Of a stretch of DNA of 64,000 nt, positions 25,981 through 36,200 are shown piece after piece. Location of the stretch: assembly GCA_022792835.1 (NCBI GenBank), contig JAAWBT010000014.1, positions 16,590 through 80,589 of the forward strand, read 5' to 3'. This DNA is from Lachnospiraceae bacterium (lineage in GTDB: Bacteria > Bacillota > Clostridia > Lachnospirales > Lachnospiraceae). Numbering within the stretch: position 1 is the first letter of the stretch; each line of letters begins with the position of its first letter. The notes below the pieces were generated by a model, which worked only from the letters and a program-made list of their open reading frames with translations, ran no database searches and had not been told where the DNA came from. The translations under genes were made by a program, and so were the position numbers.

Positions 25981-28752
25981 TCAGAAATCCTGTCCGTCCT
26001 TCTTTCCCAGACGCACCTCTTCCATATAGTCCGCAAGCTCCCCCGGAAGCTGATCAAACAGATAATTCTTTTCACCCCGCGGTTTCTCCATGCAGATTTC
26101 CCGAATCTGGACATTGGCGGCCTCAATCTCTTTTTTCAGTCCCTGGGCTGACATCCTAGCCGCCCCCTGCCCCATGATGATCACTTGCTCCAACGCGTCG
26201 GAGGTGGCCACTGTCACCTGATATTTCCTGCCGATCTCATGAACCGTCTTTTCAATATACTGATCTGCCGTCTCCGCTTCCTTCGTAAATACCACATGGA
26301 TATTATGGTATTTGAAAATTTCTCCTGTATTTCCCTCCACCTTATAAGCGTCAAAGACCAGGATCACGGTACAGCCCTTATAGCCCTGGTAATTGGACAG
26401 AATATCCATCAGTTTATCCCTGGCCGCCCCCACATGCCGCTCAGCCAGCTCCGCAAGCTCCTCCCAGGCAAAGATAATATTATAGCCGTCCACCAGCAGG
26501 TATTCCTTTTCTGCCAGGATGCTACCCTTCCTCCGGACCGAGGAGACGCTCCTCTGTCTGTCCTGTCCTGCTCCGTACTCCGAACGGGTCACATGGGTCG
26601 TTCTTCCAAAGCCGCTCCGCTTCCGCTCTGTCTGTTTTCCATAGGTGCGGGCAAATATCGCTTCCAGCTCCTTCTCATTTGCCTCTATGGAACGGAAATC
26701 CCCCGAAGATCCCACCCCGCCAGATATCCTCATCTCTCCCGACCGGCAGCTTCCTTCTGTTTCCGGGTCAGCCTCCGTCTGTCCCTGTTTTGGCCTTTTC
26801 AGAACTGATTCCAGGTGCATATATTCCTGTACTTCATTCCAGGGGACCACAAAACCTGCCCCATGGGCGCAGAAGACGGAGCCGGACGGGTTCGCCGTAT
26901 CCCCTTCCGCTTCATACCCGGCAGCAGAAAGGACTTCCTCCGCATTGTGGCAGGGCTCATAGCCTTTCAGACTGCAGGAAAGCCGCCCCCGGCCCTTGGT
27001 ATAAGAGAGAACCTCCGACTGATACCCTCTCATGGTGGCCACGGGAGCTGTCCCCGTAAGGACCGCCGTCTCTCCCGTCTGCTCCGGCAGCGAAAAATTC
27101 CCGTGCATCCGCTGCAGATCGTTCAAGGCCCGGCCCACCGACTCTGCAGGCACCTCCAGCCGGTACTCATAGACCGGTTCCAAAAGCACCGATTCCGCCC
27201 CCATCAATCCCTGGCGTACCGCCCGGTAGGTGGCCTGCCTGAAATCGCCCCCCTCTGTGTGTTTTACGTGGGCCCGCCCTGTGGCCAGTGTGATCTTCAC
27301 ATCTGTAAGCTCTGCCCCCAAAAGCACGCCACGGTGCCGCTTCTCCTCCAGATGAGTCAGGATCAGCCTCTGCCAGTTTTTGTCCAGCACATCCTCACTG
27401 CAGCAGCTGCCAAACTGGAGGCCGCTCCCAGCCTCTCCCGGTTCCAGAATCAGATGGACCTCCGCATAGTGGCGCAGCGGCTCAAAATGTCCGACTCCTT
27501 CCACCGCACTTCGGATCGTCTCTTTATAGACAATGCTTCCCGTCCCAAATTCCGCCTCCATGTCAAAACGCTCTTTGATCAGGCTCCTCAAAATTTCTGT
27601 CTGGACCTCCCCCATGATCTTGGCATGGATTTCACTTGCCTCCTCTTCCCACACCAGATGGAGAAGCGGCTCCTCCTCCTCAAGCTCCTTAAGTTTCAAA
27701 AATGCCTGATGGACATCCGGCTCTTTTGGAAGCAGGATGCGGTAATTCAGTACCGGCTCCAGGACGGGGGCAAACACCCCTTTAGAAATCCCGATCCCCT
27801 GACCGCTGATGGTCTTTTCCAGGCCCGTGACCGCACAGACTGTTCCGGCAGGTGCCTCATTTACCACACGGAAAGAAGCCCCGGAATAAATACGGATCTG
27901 GTCAGCCTTTTCTTCTCCCACCAGTCCCTTCACCTTGAGGCTTCCTCCAGTGATCTTTATGTGAGTGAGCCGCGCACCCTGAGAATCTCTGGAAATCTTA
28001 TAAATCTTTGCGCCAAACTCCTTTGGATATCCAGGCGCCTCCCCGTAAGCCGCAATCCCCGCAAGAAGCTCCTTCACTCCCTGCTGCTTTAAGGCAGAAC
28101 CGAAATAGCAGGGAAACACTTTCCGTTCCCTGACCAAAGAGGCAATATCCTCCCGTTCGATCTTACCGGCCGCCAAATACTGCTCCAGAACTGCCTCATC
28201 GCACATGGCCAGGCTCTCCAAAAACTCTTCATCCTTAAGGCTCCTCCCAAAATCCAGGCACCGCTCCGAAAGCCGTCCGGAAAGTTCTGCGAGAAGTCTC
28301 TCCCTGTCGCAGCCGGCCAGGTCCATTTTGTTGATAAACAGAAACACCGGGATCCCATATCGTTTCAAAAGGCTCCAAAGGGTTTCCGTGTGCCCCTGTA
28401 CTCCGTCAGTCCCGCTTATGACCAGTACCGCATAGTCTAACACCTCCAGAGTCCGCTCCATCTCCGCCGAAAAATCCACATGCCCCGGCGTGTCAAGAAG
28501 CGTCACCGGCCTCCCTCCAAGGACTACCTCCGCCTGTTTGGAGAAAATCGTAATTCCTCTGGCCTTTTCCATGGCATAGGTATCTAAAAAAGCATCCCCG
28601 TGATCCACACGCCCCGGTTTCCGGATGCTCCCGCCAAGGTAAAGGATGCTCTCTGCCAGGGTGGTTTTTCCTGCATCTACATGGGCAAGTAGGCCAATAC
28701 AGAGATTTCCTGCTGCCGCACCTGCCATTTTCTGTTCTGATCTGTCTGCCAT
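25981..28752 (-). CDS. TetM-like ribosomal GTPase fused to Rae1/YacP NYN ribonuclease
   Basis: A 923-residue fusion. Residues ~17-650 are an EF-G/TetM-type ribosomal protection GTPase: G1 AHVDAGKTTLAE, G2 ARGITI, G3 DTPGHVDF, G4 NKMD, then domains II-V (KERFDMEAEFGTGSIVYKETI; GSCCSEDVLDKNWQRLI). A charged linker (~650-748) joins a C-terminal NYN/YacP domain (~749-923) with YLLVDGYNIIFAW, VFDAYKV, FTKEAETADQYI and VATSDALEQ, matching B. subtilis Rae1, an endonuclease that cuts mRNA in the ribosomal A site. TetM-type proteins also bind the A-site region. Plausibly a ribosome-rescue or mRNA-cleaving factor rather than a classic resistance gene. AGGAGGGGGATTTCCT precedes the ATG. Confidence 0.9.
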   Translation of the reverse strand: MADRSEQKMAGAAAGNLCIGLLAHVDAGKTTLAESILYLGGSIRKPGRVDHGDAFLDTYAMEKARGITIFSKQAEVVLGGRPVTLLDTPGHVDFSAEMERTLEVLDYAVLVISGTDGVQGHTETLWSLLKRYGIPVFLFINKMDLAGCDRERLLAELSGRLSERCLDFGRSLKDEEFLESLAMCDEAVLEQYLAAGKIEREDIASLVRERKVFPCYFGSALKQQGVKELLAGIAAYGEAPGYPKEFGAKIYKISRDSQGARLTHIKITGGSLKVKGLVGEEKADQIRIYSGASFRVVNEAPAGTVCAVTGLEKTISGQGIGISKGVFAPVLEPVLNYRILLPKEPDVHQAFLKLKELEEEEPLLHLVWEEEASEIHAKIMGEVQTEILRSLIKERFDMEAEFGTGSIVYKETIRSAVEGVGHFEPLRHYAEVHLILEPGEAGSGLQFGSCCSEDVLDKNWQRLILTHLEEKRHRGVLLGAELTDVKITLATGRAHVKHTEGGDFRQATYRAVRQGLMGAESVLLEPVYEYRLEVPAESVGRALNDLQRMHGNFSLPEQTGETAVLTGTAPVATMRGYQSEVLSYTKGRGRLSCSLKGYEPCHNAEEVLSAAGYEAEGDTANPSGSVFCAHGAGFVVPWNEVQEYMHLESVLKRPKQGQTEADPETEGSCRSGEMRISGGVGSSGDFRSIEANEKELEAIFARTYGKQTERKRSGFGRTTHVTRSEYGAGQDRQRSVSSVRRKGSILAEKEYLLVDGYNIIFAWEELAELAERHVGAARDKLMDILSNYQGYKGCTVILVFDAYKVEGNTGEIFKYHNIHVVFTKEAETADQYIEKTVHEIGRKYQVTVATSDALEQVIIMGQGAARMSAQGLKKEIEAANVQIREICMEKPRGEKNYLFDQLPGELADYMEEVRLGKKDGQDF

Positions 28753-28867
28753 AGGAAATCCCCCTCCTGTGTCTGCCGCAATTCCTCCCTATCATATCAT
28801 AGGACGAGTAAGAAGTCGATAGATGTTTCCCCAGCCTGTTTCTTTCCGCTTCCTCTGCGCCTGTCTG

Positions 28868-30469
28868 TTACATTTTAATTCCCAGAATTTCAAGCTGTTC
28901 TTTAATCTCTTTCTCGAGAAGGGCAATTTCTGCATGGTCTTTCTCTAATTGTTTACAGACTTCAGCAATATCAATGGGCGCCTCTTCTGGAAAGGTATCT
29001 ACGTACCGGGGAATATTCAAATTAAACTCATTCTTTTTTATTTCATCATACGAAGCAAGATGTGCATATTTTTCTGCGTCCACGCGGTCCTTATAAGTCT
29101 GGACGATCTTTTCTACATGTTCATCTGTGAGTCGGTTCTGGTTCTTTCCCTTTTCAAACTCCTTGCTGGCATCTATAAATAGGATGTCTCTCATCCTGCG
29201 GTTTTTCTTAAATACCAGTATAACCGTCGGAATGCTGGTCCCGTAAAACAAATTTGCCGGAAGGCCGATCACTGCATCCAGATAATTTTTCTCAATCAAT
29301 GCCTGTCTGATCAGCCCTTCTGCCGCGCCCCTAAACAGGACCCCGTGGGGAAGGACAATCGCCATGGTCCCTGAGTTATTCAGGTGATACAGACTATGCA
29401 GAATAAAGGCATAATCTGCTTTGGAGGCCGGAGCCAGCCTTCCGTATGACCCGAATCGTTCGTCTTTCATTTTAGATTCCCTGTTATCCCACTTTGCGGA
29501 ATAGGGCGGGTTTGCCACCACCCCGTCAAAGCTGCGGGGATGGTCGATTCCCTTGTCATCCGGCCCGTCCGGCCAGTCACTCTCCAGGGTATCTGCATTG
29601 TTTAGATGCATATTGTTGAATGAAACATTGTTCATCATTAAATTCATACGCGCAAGATTGTAAGTTGTGGTGTTTAATTCCTGCCCGTAAAATTTAATCG
29701 CGTCTGCCTTGTTTTCTTTCAGCAGTTCCTCCCGCACAGTCAAAAGCAGGGAACCGGAACCCATGGCCGGATCATATACCATGAATACACTTTTTGATTT
29801 TTTGACACCTGTAGTCACGATTTTCGCCAGAACTTTACTGACTTGATGGGGAGTATAAAATTCTCCTCCCTTCTTCCCCGCGCTGGCCGCAAACTGCCCG
29901 ATCAGGTATTCATAAATCTCTCCCAAAATATCTTTCCCATCGTCGCCTTTATATTCAATCTCATCTACCAGCTTTACAATGTTATTTAAGGATTTCGCCC
30001 GCGCTGTTGTGGAGCTGCCAAGCCTGGAGTCCCCCAGATTGATGTCATAAAAGACTCCCCTGAAATCCTTAGCTGCCTCATGATTACGCTCTGCATTTTT
30101 GTTAAAATGCTCAAAAATCGTCTGATAATCACTGGGAACAATCTGGGCTTCTTCTATTTTTTCATTCAAAGAAACCCATGTGTCCTCAGGCTCAATGGCA
30201 TATCCCAGGCTCTCCGAAATGTCCTGCAGGTAATCCGTCAGTTCCTCCCCGGTTGCCTGTTCCCTGTAAGCTTCATTAACCGTCTGCCCGTCCTGCACAT
30301 CAATAACATTGTTTTCCACCAGATACCGTTCCTGGCGTTCCGACAAATACCGGTAGAACATAAACGCCAGAATATAGTTTTTAAACTCTCCTGCATCCAT
30401 GTTTCCTCTCAGCTCATTTGCCATTTCCCATAACCGGCCCGCGATTTTGTTTACACGATTCTCTGACAT
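28868..30469 (-). CDS. hsdM: Type I restriction-modification methyltransferase subunit HsdM
   Basis: 533 residues. An N-terminal helical HsdM_N domain (residues ~8-140) precedes the N6-adenine methylase domain: SAM motif VYDPAMGSGSLLL and catalytic NPPYSAKW. A C-terminal helix (EKEIKEQLEILGIKM) likely contacts HsdS. With HsdS it methylates the recognition site. It is the last gene of the operon, separated from hsdS by kwaA and kwaB. Confidence 0.95.
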   Translation of the reverse strand: MSENRVNKIAGRLWEMANELRGNMDAGEFKNYILAFMFYRYLSERQERYLVENNVIDVQDGQTVNEAYREQATGEELTDYLQDISESLGYAIEPEDTWVSLNEKIEEAQIVPSDYQTIFEHFNKNAERNHEAAKDFRGVFYDINLGDSRLGSSTTARAKSLNNIVKLVDEIEYKGDDGKDILGEIYEYLIGQFAASAGKKGGEFYTPHQVSKVLAKIVTTGVKKSKSVFMVYDPAMGSGSLLLTVREELLKENKADAIKFYGQELNTTTYNLARMNLMMNNVSFNNMHLNNADTLESDWPDGPDDKGIDHPRSFDGVVANPPYSAKWDNRESKMKDERFGSYGRLAPASKADYAFILHSLYHLNNSGTMAIVLPHGVLFRGAAEGLIRQALIEKNYLDAVIGLPANLFYGTSIPTVILVFKKNRRMRDILFIDASKEFEKGKNQNRLTDEHVEKIVQTYKDRVDAEKYAHLASYDEIKKNEFNLNIPRYVDTFPEEAPIDIAEVCKQLEKDHAEIALLEKEIKEQLEILGIKM

Positions 30470-30519
30470 AACTTTTTCTCCGTTTTATCAATTTTCTCTA
30501 ATTCACAACCCTCTTAAAA

Positions 30520-31428
30520 TCAATTTTTCCTCTTCATTTTTCTTTTTGAATTGGAAAGAAACGTTTCGCCACTGAACGGCCCTTTCCAGGCTTCTTCGTC
30601 CAAAAAACTCAATATTGCTTTTGTTTCCTCTGGCTCTGTCGGAAATACGATTCTTTTATCTTTCACCTTAATCGTTATTCCCGCCTGCCGTTCCGCAATC
30701 TTTTTAAGCTCTGACGCTTTATACTTTGTTAATATCCCAGAATCATTGATCGCCGAAATTTTCCTTCGATGCCATACATTCGCACCGTCCTTAAAATTTT
30801 CTAAATGATCGCCAAAATCAAAGACTTTCTCTTTGACAAAAGTATCTATATCTGTATTTGTCGCAATCCTATAATAACCACTCAAATCAAATATCTGTCT
30901 CGTAAAATGATACGAAGAAAACAGTAAATCATTTCCAACAAAAACGCTGTCTACAAATTCAGATATCGTGAAACCAACACGATTATCCTGTCTAAAGGTG
31001 TTTTCGTCGAACAACAGACATAACCGAGAAACAGAAATATACTGGTCTTTGCGGAAGCGTTGAAATGCTGCTTTAAAGCATTTTCCTTGTTCGGTATCTT
31101 CACAGTATCCTACACAGACAGCCCTGATAACCGGATTTTCTTCTCTGTTCATAACAAAAGATGGTACAGAAACCGGATTGCGAAATGCATTTTTCAATTG
31201 ATCCGATAGTCCAAAGTTTTTAATCACAAAAGTTTCATCCTCCAGCGGTGTGTAACCAGCTGTAAACTCAACTCTTTGTTTACCCAATATCTCCTCCGAA
31301 GGAACATCAAATATTTCATTGATTATTTTCTGTGTTTTTGCATCAACTTCGAGCTTGTAAATCGAATCATCGTCTCTGACATTTTTAACAATTATAAATA
31401 CCGTCTTATTGTCAAACAAAGCATTCAC
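30520..31428 (-). CDS. kwaB: Kiwa anti-phage protein KwaB (DUF4868)
   Basis: 302 residues, soluble. Sequence pattern and length fit DUF4868, the KwaB component of the two-gene Kiwa defence system; recognisable segments include RAVCVGYCEDT, LCLLFDENTFRQDNRVGFTISEF and the C-terminal AILSFLDEEAWKGPFSGETFLSNSKR. In Kiwa the membrane protein KwaA senses infection and KwaB acts as the DNA-targeting effector. GTG start overlaps the kwaA stop (GTGA). The two genes are visibly AT-richer than the flanking hsd genes, suggesting separate acquisition. Confidence 0.82.
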   Translation of the reverse strand: MNALFDNKTVFIIVKNVRDDDSIYKLEVDAKTQKIINEIFDVPSEEILGKQRVEFTAGYTPLEDETFVIKNFGLSDQLKNAFRNPVSVPSFVMNREENPVIRAVCVGYCEDTEQGKCFKAAFQRFRKDQYISVSRLCLLFDENTFRQDNRVGFTISEFVDSVFVGNDLLFSSYHFTRQIFDLSGYYRIATNTDIDTFVKEKVFDFGDHLENFKDGANVWHRRKISAINDSGILTKYKASELKKIAERQAGITIKVKDKRIVFPTEPEETKAILSFLDEEAWKGPFSGETFLSNSKRKMKRKN

Positions 31429-31967
31429 CCCGCATCTATCAGTAAATTCTCAAATAAACGTATTATTCTTTTTATTTGTTTCTCGCTCCGATAATGTTTC
31501 TTCTTAGACATTAACACAAAAGTCTTTCCAGATTCTGATTTCACATAGTGGAAATGGTATCCGCGAATGAAATATATCGGGCTTCCATATGTTTTATTTG
31601 ATGTTAACGCCACCCAAAAAGCAATAATAGCTATCAAAAGTGAATACGGAATTTCCGGCAATTTGGCCGGAACAAAATCTAAAAGCCATTCAATTATAGG
31701 CGCAAAATAAGTTCCTAGAAATCCCCATGCAAAAGAGTCGTTTTCTTCAGGAGTTTCACTCGCTCGAAAATCCATTAGTGGTAACTTTTTTGTAACTATC
31801 TTGATAAAATGCCAATGATAAATAAAGAATCCTCCGGAGATAATCAACACAATAATCTGCCAGTTTAAAATCACTTTTGATTTATACCAATAAAAGGAAA
31901 TCGCTATTACAATAAGTGGAGATACAATACCATAGGTATATAGAAACTTTTGAAACTTACTGTTCAA
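31425..31967 (-). CDS. kwaA: Kiwa membrane protein KwaA
   Basis: 180 residues with four hydrophobic stretches (~8-26, ~35-54, ~82-100, ~107-123) and a basic cytosolic C-terminus (SKKKHYRSEKQIKRIIRLFENLL). Topology, length and coupling to a DUF4868 gene identify it as KwaA. Start is TTG at 31965-31967 behind GGGAGCGAAAGATAA. It lies 71 bp after hsdS. Confidence 0.78.
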   Translation of the reverse strand: MNSKFQKFLYTYGIVSPLIVIAISFYWYKSKVILNWQIIVLIISGGFFIYHWHFIKIVTKKLPLMDFRASETPEENDSFAWGFLGTYFAPIIEWLLDFVPAKLPEIPYSLLIAIIAFWVALTSNKTYGSPIYFIRGYHFHYVKSESGKTFVLMSKKKHYRSEKQIKRIIRLFENLLIDAG

Positions 31968-32038
31968 TTATCTTTCGCTCCCTGGTTATTTTTAAATTTA
32001 TCTTTTTTGTATCTTTATTTTTTGTCGCCTGGCTTCTC

Positions 32039-33220
32039 CTATACGAACATCTGCTGAAGCAACCCCTTTTTTAACTCCTTGAGATGGTCCAGGTTACGTT
32101 GGTAAAGAGTCTTAAGATGATCTAACTTCTCAAAGTGTAATCCTACTGCATATTGTTCATTTATGGACGGAAGCATAACTGGTGTATCTTTAACCTGTTC
32201 AATCGTATAATGAGCAATCGTCCCTACATGTGAAATACTATTAATATATTTTCTGAATTCCTGGCATTCAAAATAAACAAAAAGATATCTACTGCTAAAC
32301 TTTGAAGAATGTTTTATCCAAATCAAGTCGGCATCTTTTGAATACAAGGGCATACCATCTGGCACTATATAGGGAATCCCAATACTGCCACCTCCAGTTA
32401 TTAAAATATCATTTTTTTCTAATTTCCCAGATAATTTGGCAAGTCTTTCATACAATGAATGCGGAATGAAGACCTTTTTATTTTCAATTCCTTTAAACGC
32501 AGCTATGACATCACTGGAACGGAAAAAGGGGACACCATCTACATCCCATTCGCCCCTGTGAACTCGAACTGCAGAAAGTACATCGGTAAGATTTCCAACT
32601 TTACACTGTTCCCACTCCCCGGTAAATTCCGGAAAACGAATTTCCGGAACTTTTGAGCCAGCTTTCGGAAACATTTTTTGGAGCAGTCCTCTTTTCAGCT
32701 TTTGTAAATGTTCTGCCTTTTGCTGATAAAGAGCAATAAGCGTATCGAGTTCACTTAATTTTTCACCGATCTTTACCTGTTCTGCATAGCCCGGCACAAA
32801 AACATCGACTGAGTTAATGGTTTGTTTTGAAAGGCTTGGCACTCCCGTTGACTCATCTTTCTGCTTCCAGTCAACTTTCAGAAACACACCAAGAATGAAA
32901 TTAATATCCACCGAAGCTTCCGGAATCGCAAAGAACAAAGTATCCACTGTCCAAAAGGGAGCTTTTAACAGATAAGGCTTATCAATGGTGCCCTTTCGCC
33001 CAATACCGACTGCATCCTGTTCATAGGACAATGCTTTGTTTACACTGGTCATATATCCCCCGGTTCCATAAACCGGAATGCTGCCTTTGGAAAGGTGCTT
33101 GTAATCACAGCCGCTGCAGACCTTGACAAGTTCTCCCAGTTTCCGCTTCTCCCACTCCCCGGTAAATCCCGGAAACCTCAGCCTCGGCACATTTCTCTCT
33201 TCTTTCTCTTTCCCATCCAT
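32039..33220 (-). CDS. hsdS: Type I restriction-modification specificity subunit HsdS
   Basis: 393 residues with two target-recognition domains, each introduced by the same phrase (RLRFPGFTGEWEKRKLGEL; EIRFPEFTGEWEQCKVGNL) and followed by a conserved helix ending LKRGLLQKMF or LKKGLLQQMF. This is a full bipartite HsdS. Each domain reads one half of a split DNA site. The DNA of the repeated phrase forms ~25-bp direct repeats 540 bp apart, in frame. It starts 23 bp after hsdR. Confidence 0.93.
   Translation of the reverse strand: MDGKEKEERNVPRLRFPGFTGEWEKRKLGELVKVCSGCDYKHLSKGSIPVYGTGGYMTSVNKALSYEQDAVGIGRKGTIDKPYLLKAPFWTVDTLFFAIPEASVDINFILGVFLKVDWKQKDESTGVPSLSKQTINSVDVFVPGYAEQVKIGEKLSELDTLIALYQQKAEHLQKLKRGLLQKMFPKAGSKVPEIRFPEFTGEWEQCKVGNLTDVLSAVRVHRGEWDVDGVPFFRSSDVIAAFKGIENKKVFIPHSLYERLAKLSGKLEKNDILITGGGSIGIPYIVPDGMPLYSKDADLIWIKHSSKFSSRYLFVYFECQEFRKYINSISHVGTIAHYTIEQVKDTPVMLPSINEQYAVGLHFEKLDHLKTLYQRNLDHLKELKKGLLQQMFV
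32610..33175. repeat. In-frame direct repeats flanking the first HsdS recognition domain
   Basis: CCCACTCCCCGGTAAAT at 32611 and 33151, extending to ~25 bp with one mismatch. The offset is 540 bp (180 codons), so recombination would remove one recognition domain and leave a shorter open frame. Confidence 0.8.
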
Positions 33221-33242
33221 GTTCTGTCTGTATCCTTTTCTT

Positions 33243-36200
33243 TCAGTGTTTCACAAGCTCATCCGCCAGCTGATAGATGGCGTCCCGCAGTCCGTTGCGG
33301 TATTTGATCCGGGACAGTGCCTGTACCTGCCGGTCATGGGATAATACGGTATAGCTCTGGCTTCCCTTCGCTATAATATCCTGGATCCGCCCGGTGTCGT
33401 CCAGGTCCCGCTGTCCATATCGATGCCGCTCAAACAGCGCCCGCATTTCTGCGCTGGAAATAATGTCAATGATGCCCCATTTGATCCGGAATTCCTGAAA
33501 GCAACGGTCCAGGCTGACATTGTTTGCCTCCTCGATCACCTTTCCGCTCCCACGTTCCAGTCTGGCCGGGTATTTAAAATTCGGGTCTGCCGGATAAAGC
33601 CCGTTTATGATCGCCTCCGCCGCATTCATGATTCGAAAAGCATATTGCCTGTCTTCCAGCCCACCGGCAAACTGTCTGATTTTCTCTTTTGTCTTACAGA
33701 TGCCTTCTTCGTCTTCCTCATGTACCTGATTCAGAAGCTCTTCCACCAGCTCTGTGAGATAATCATAGTCCACCTGAATGTCTTTTACATGGGTCATTTT
33801 TAATTCGATCTGAAAAACCGGTACATTCCTCTCTTTTGCCAACTCTTGTTTCAATTCATTGCTGAGAACCGAGGTGAGCATAATCTCCTCGTCGGGCTCC
33901 ATTCCCAGGGCTTTGATCAGGTCATCTGGTTCCTCATAGTCAAACCCGATTTTTTCTCCATTGACACACTCCGGATCATATTGTTTCAGTTTTGCCATTC
34001 CCACACTGTACTGTCTGAGCAATTCCAGCATCTGTTCTTTCTGCTTTTCACTTTCCGGTATCTTCTGAAATCCATTTGTCATATTTTTTAACTCGTCGAC
34101 GATTTTACGTACTTCTTCAAAGATAGGAAGAAATGGTTTTGCGATGATTCCGGCCTCTTCATTTAGCTGCTTTTTTGTCTCCTCCGATAGATTCGCCGAA
34201 TCCCGGTTGGCATATATAGCAAGCGCGGCATTCATCAGCTTTTCATTCTGCGCCGGCCAGCGATAGTTGACAATCCTCCCCCAAGGCTTTTCCTGCCGGT
34301 CTGAAATCCGGTTGGTCCTGGAATAAGCCTGGATCAGATTGGCTCCTTTCAGGGTTCTATCCACATAAAGAGTATTGAGTTCCGGAGCGTCAAATCCGGT
34401 CAAAAGCTGTTCCACAACAATTACCAGATCCAGATACTTTCCGTCTTTTGCAGTCCGGTCCAGACGGCTTCTCACATCCTCCGTATAACCCGCCACATCC
34501 TTCACTTCAAATGTTGTGTCAAACTCCCTGTTATATTGAACGATCGCTTCCGACAGACTTCTGTTCGTTTCCAGCTGCGTGTCATGATTGGAAGTGTCCG
34601 GACTGAAGGTGACCGCCACCTTTAATACCGTTTTTCCTTTCTCTCTGTTTTCTGCATTCACCCGCTGAAACTCTCTGTAATACATCATAGCCATGGGGAT
34701 GCTGGCCCTGCCTCCACCCACATGGGTCGTAAACAGGGCGTTATATTTTCCGTCGTTGGAACGGTTTTTCCAGTTTTTAAACACATCCTCCACCACCAGC
34801 CGAATGTGCTCTTCATTCTCATCATAAAAGCTCGGCTCAATGGTGTCATCCATATCTTCCGCTGTCAGATGGCGGATCTTTGTTTCAATCTGCGCCTCGC
34901 TCCACTTGGGGTGACGCATTTTATAGAATCCTGGAAGATACTGGAGACGCATCTTTTCCTCATCAATTGTCGTCTCAAAATCCACCTTAAAACCCAGGAC
35001 ATTTTTATCAGCAATGGCTTCGCGGATCGTATAGGCATGGAGCAGCCTGCCGAAAACCTCTTCTGTCGCAAGTCCTGTGGCTGTCTCATCAAACATCGGG
35101 GTACCCGTATATCCCACCCACAGGGATCGTTTAAATGCCTTCTGGATTGCGGCAAAATACTCTCCCCTGGTACTTCTGTGGGCCTCATCCACAATAAAAA
35201 CAATATTTTTTTCCGGGGATTTAAAATTTTTCCGCTTCACCAGCATTCCTAGCTTTTGTACGGACGTCACAATAATTTTGTTATCCCGGCTCCTTAACTT
35301 CCTGCTTAAGTCCGCCGTACTTTTTGTCTCCCAGACTCCTCCGGCGCTCAAGTGTTCTCCCGTATCGCCGTCCGGATCGTAAGCCTGATACCGTTCGTTC
35401 GTCTGCCTTGTAAGGGCAATGCGGTCAACCACAAAAACCACCTTATCCACATTCGGAAGACGGCTTGCCAGCCATGCCGTTTTAAAACTGGTGATGGTTT
35501 TTCCCGACCCGGTCGTGTGCCAAATATAGCCGATCTTTTTCTTCCCGGATTCAAAATCTGCGTGTTTGACTGCCTCGATCACTTTCTGTGTGGCATGCAC
35601 CTGATAGGGCCGCATCACCTTCAGCGTCTCTCTGTTTTTTGTGCCGTCCAGGATCATATAATTGACTGCCATCTGATGGGCCATGGGAATGCTCAGCATG
35701 GCATCAGCAAACTCCTTCCAACTTCTCACAATAGAATTGTCTTCTTTTCTCTGCCAGTGAAAGGCAAACTCTTTGTTAAATTGTTCCGCTGTGGTATTCG
35801 CCATATACTTCACATTGTTCGGCGTCATTGCAACCAAAATTTGCACGGTGGAAAAAATGTCCCTGTACTGATTTTCATCTATATACTGGTGCATCTGGTT
35901 CAGTGCTTCATTCACATCATGGGTGCCCGTTTTCTCTTCAATCTGAATCACCGGAAGGCCATTGATCAGAAGTGTCGTATCAAAACGCCGTTCCGGTTTT
36001 CCTGCAATTACGGCAGACCGTTTGATCTGATTGACAACCTGATAAACCGTATCCCCCGCCCCGATCTCCCTCTGGTCAAATACAGTGAGAAAAACATGTC
36101 TTCCGTCGTCCAGATCAACCTCGATCTGAGATACCCCATTCAGCCCATATAAAAACTGTCCGGCCTCGTAGGGAGTATGAAGATCCGAGATGATTTTTTT

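Noticed and set aside
26815-28092. 425-residue plus-strand ORF
   Set aside because: It is the antisense shadow of the GTPase-NYN gene, has no ribosome-binding site and no family resemblance.
25981-28752. A classical tetracycline-resistance gene (tetM/O/W)
   Set aside because: The GTPase part is only TetM-like and carries a C-terminal NYN ribonuclease that true Tet(M) lacks; there is no mobile-element context. Resistance cannot be claimed from the sequence.
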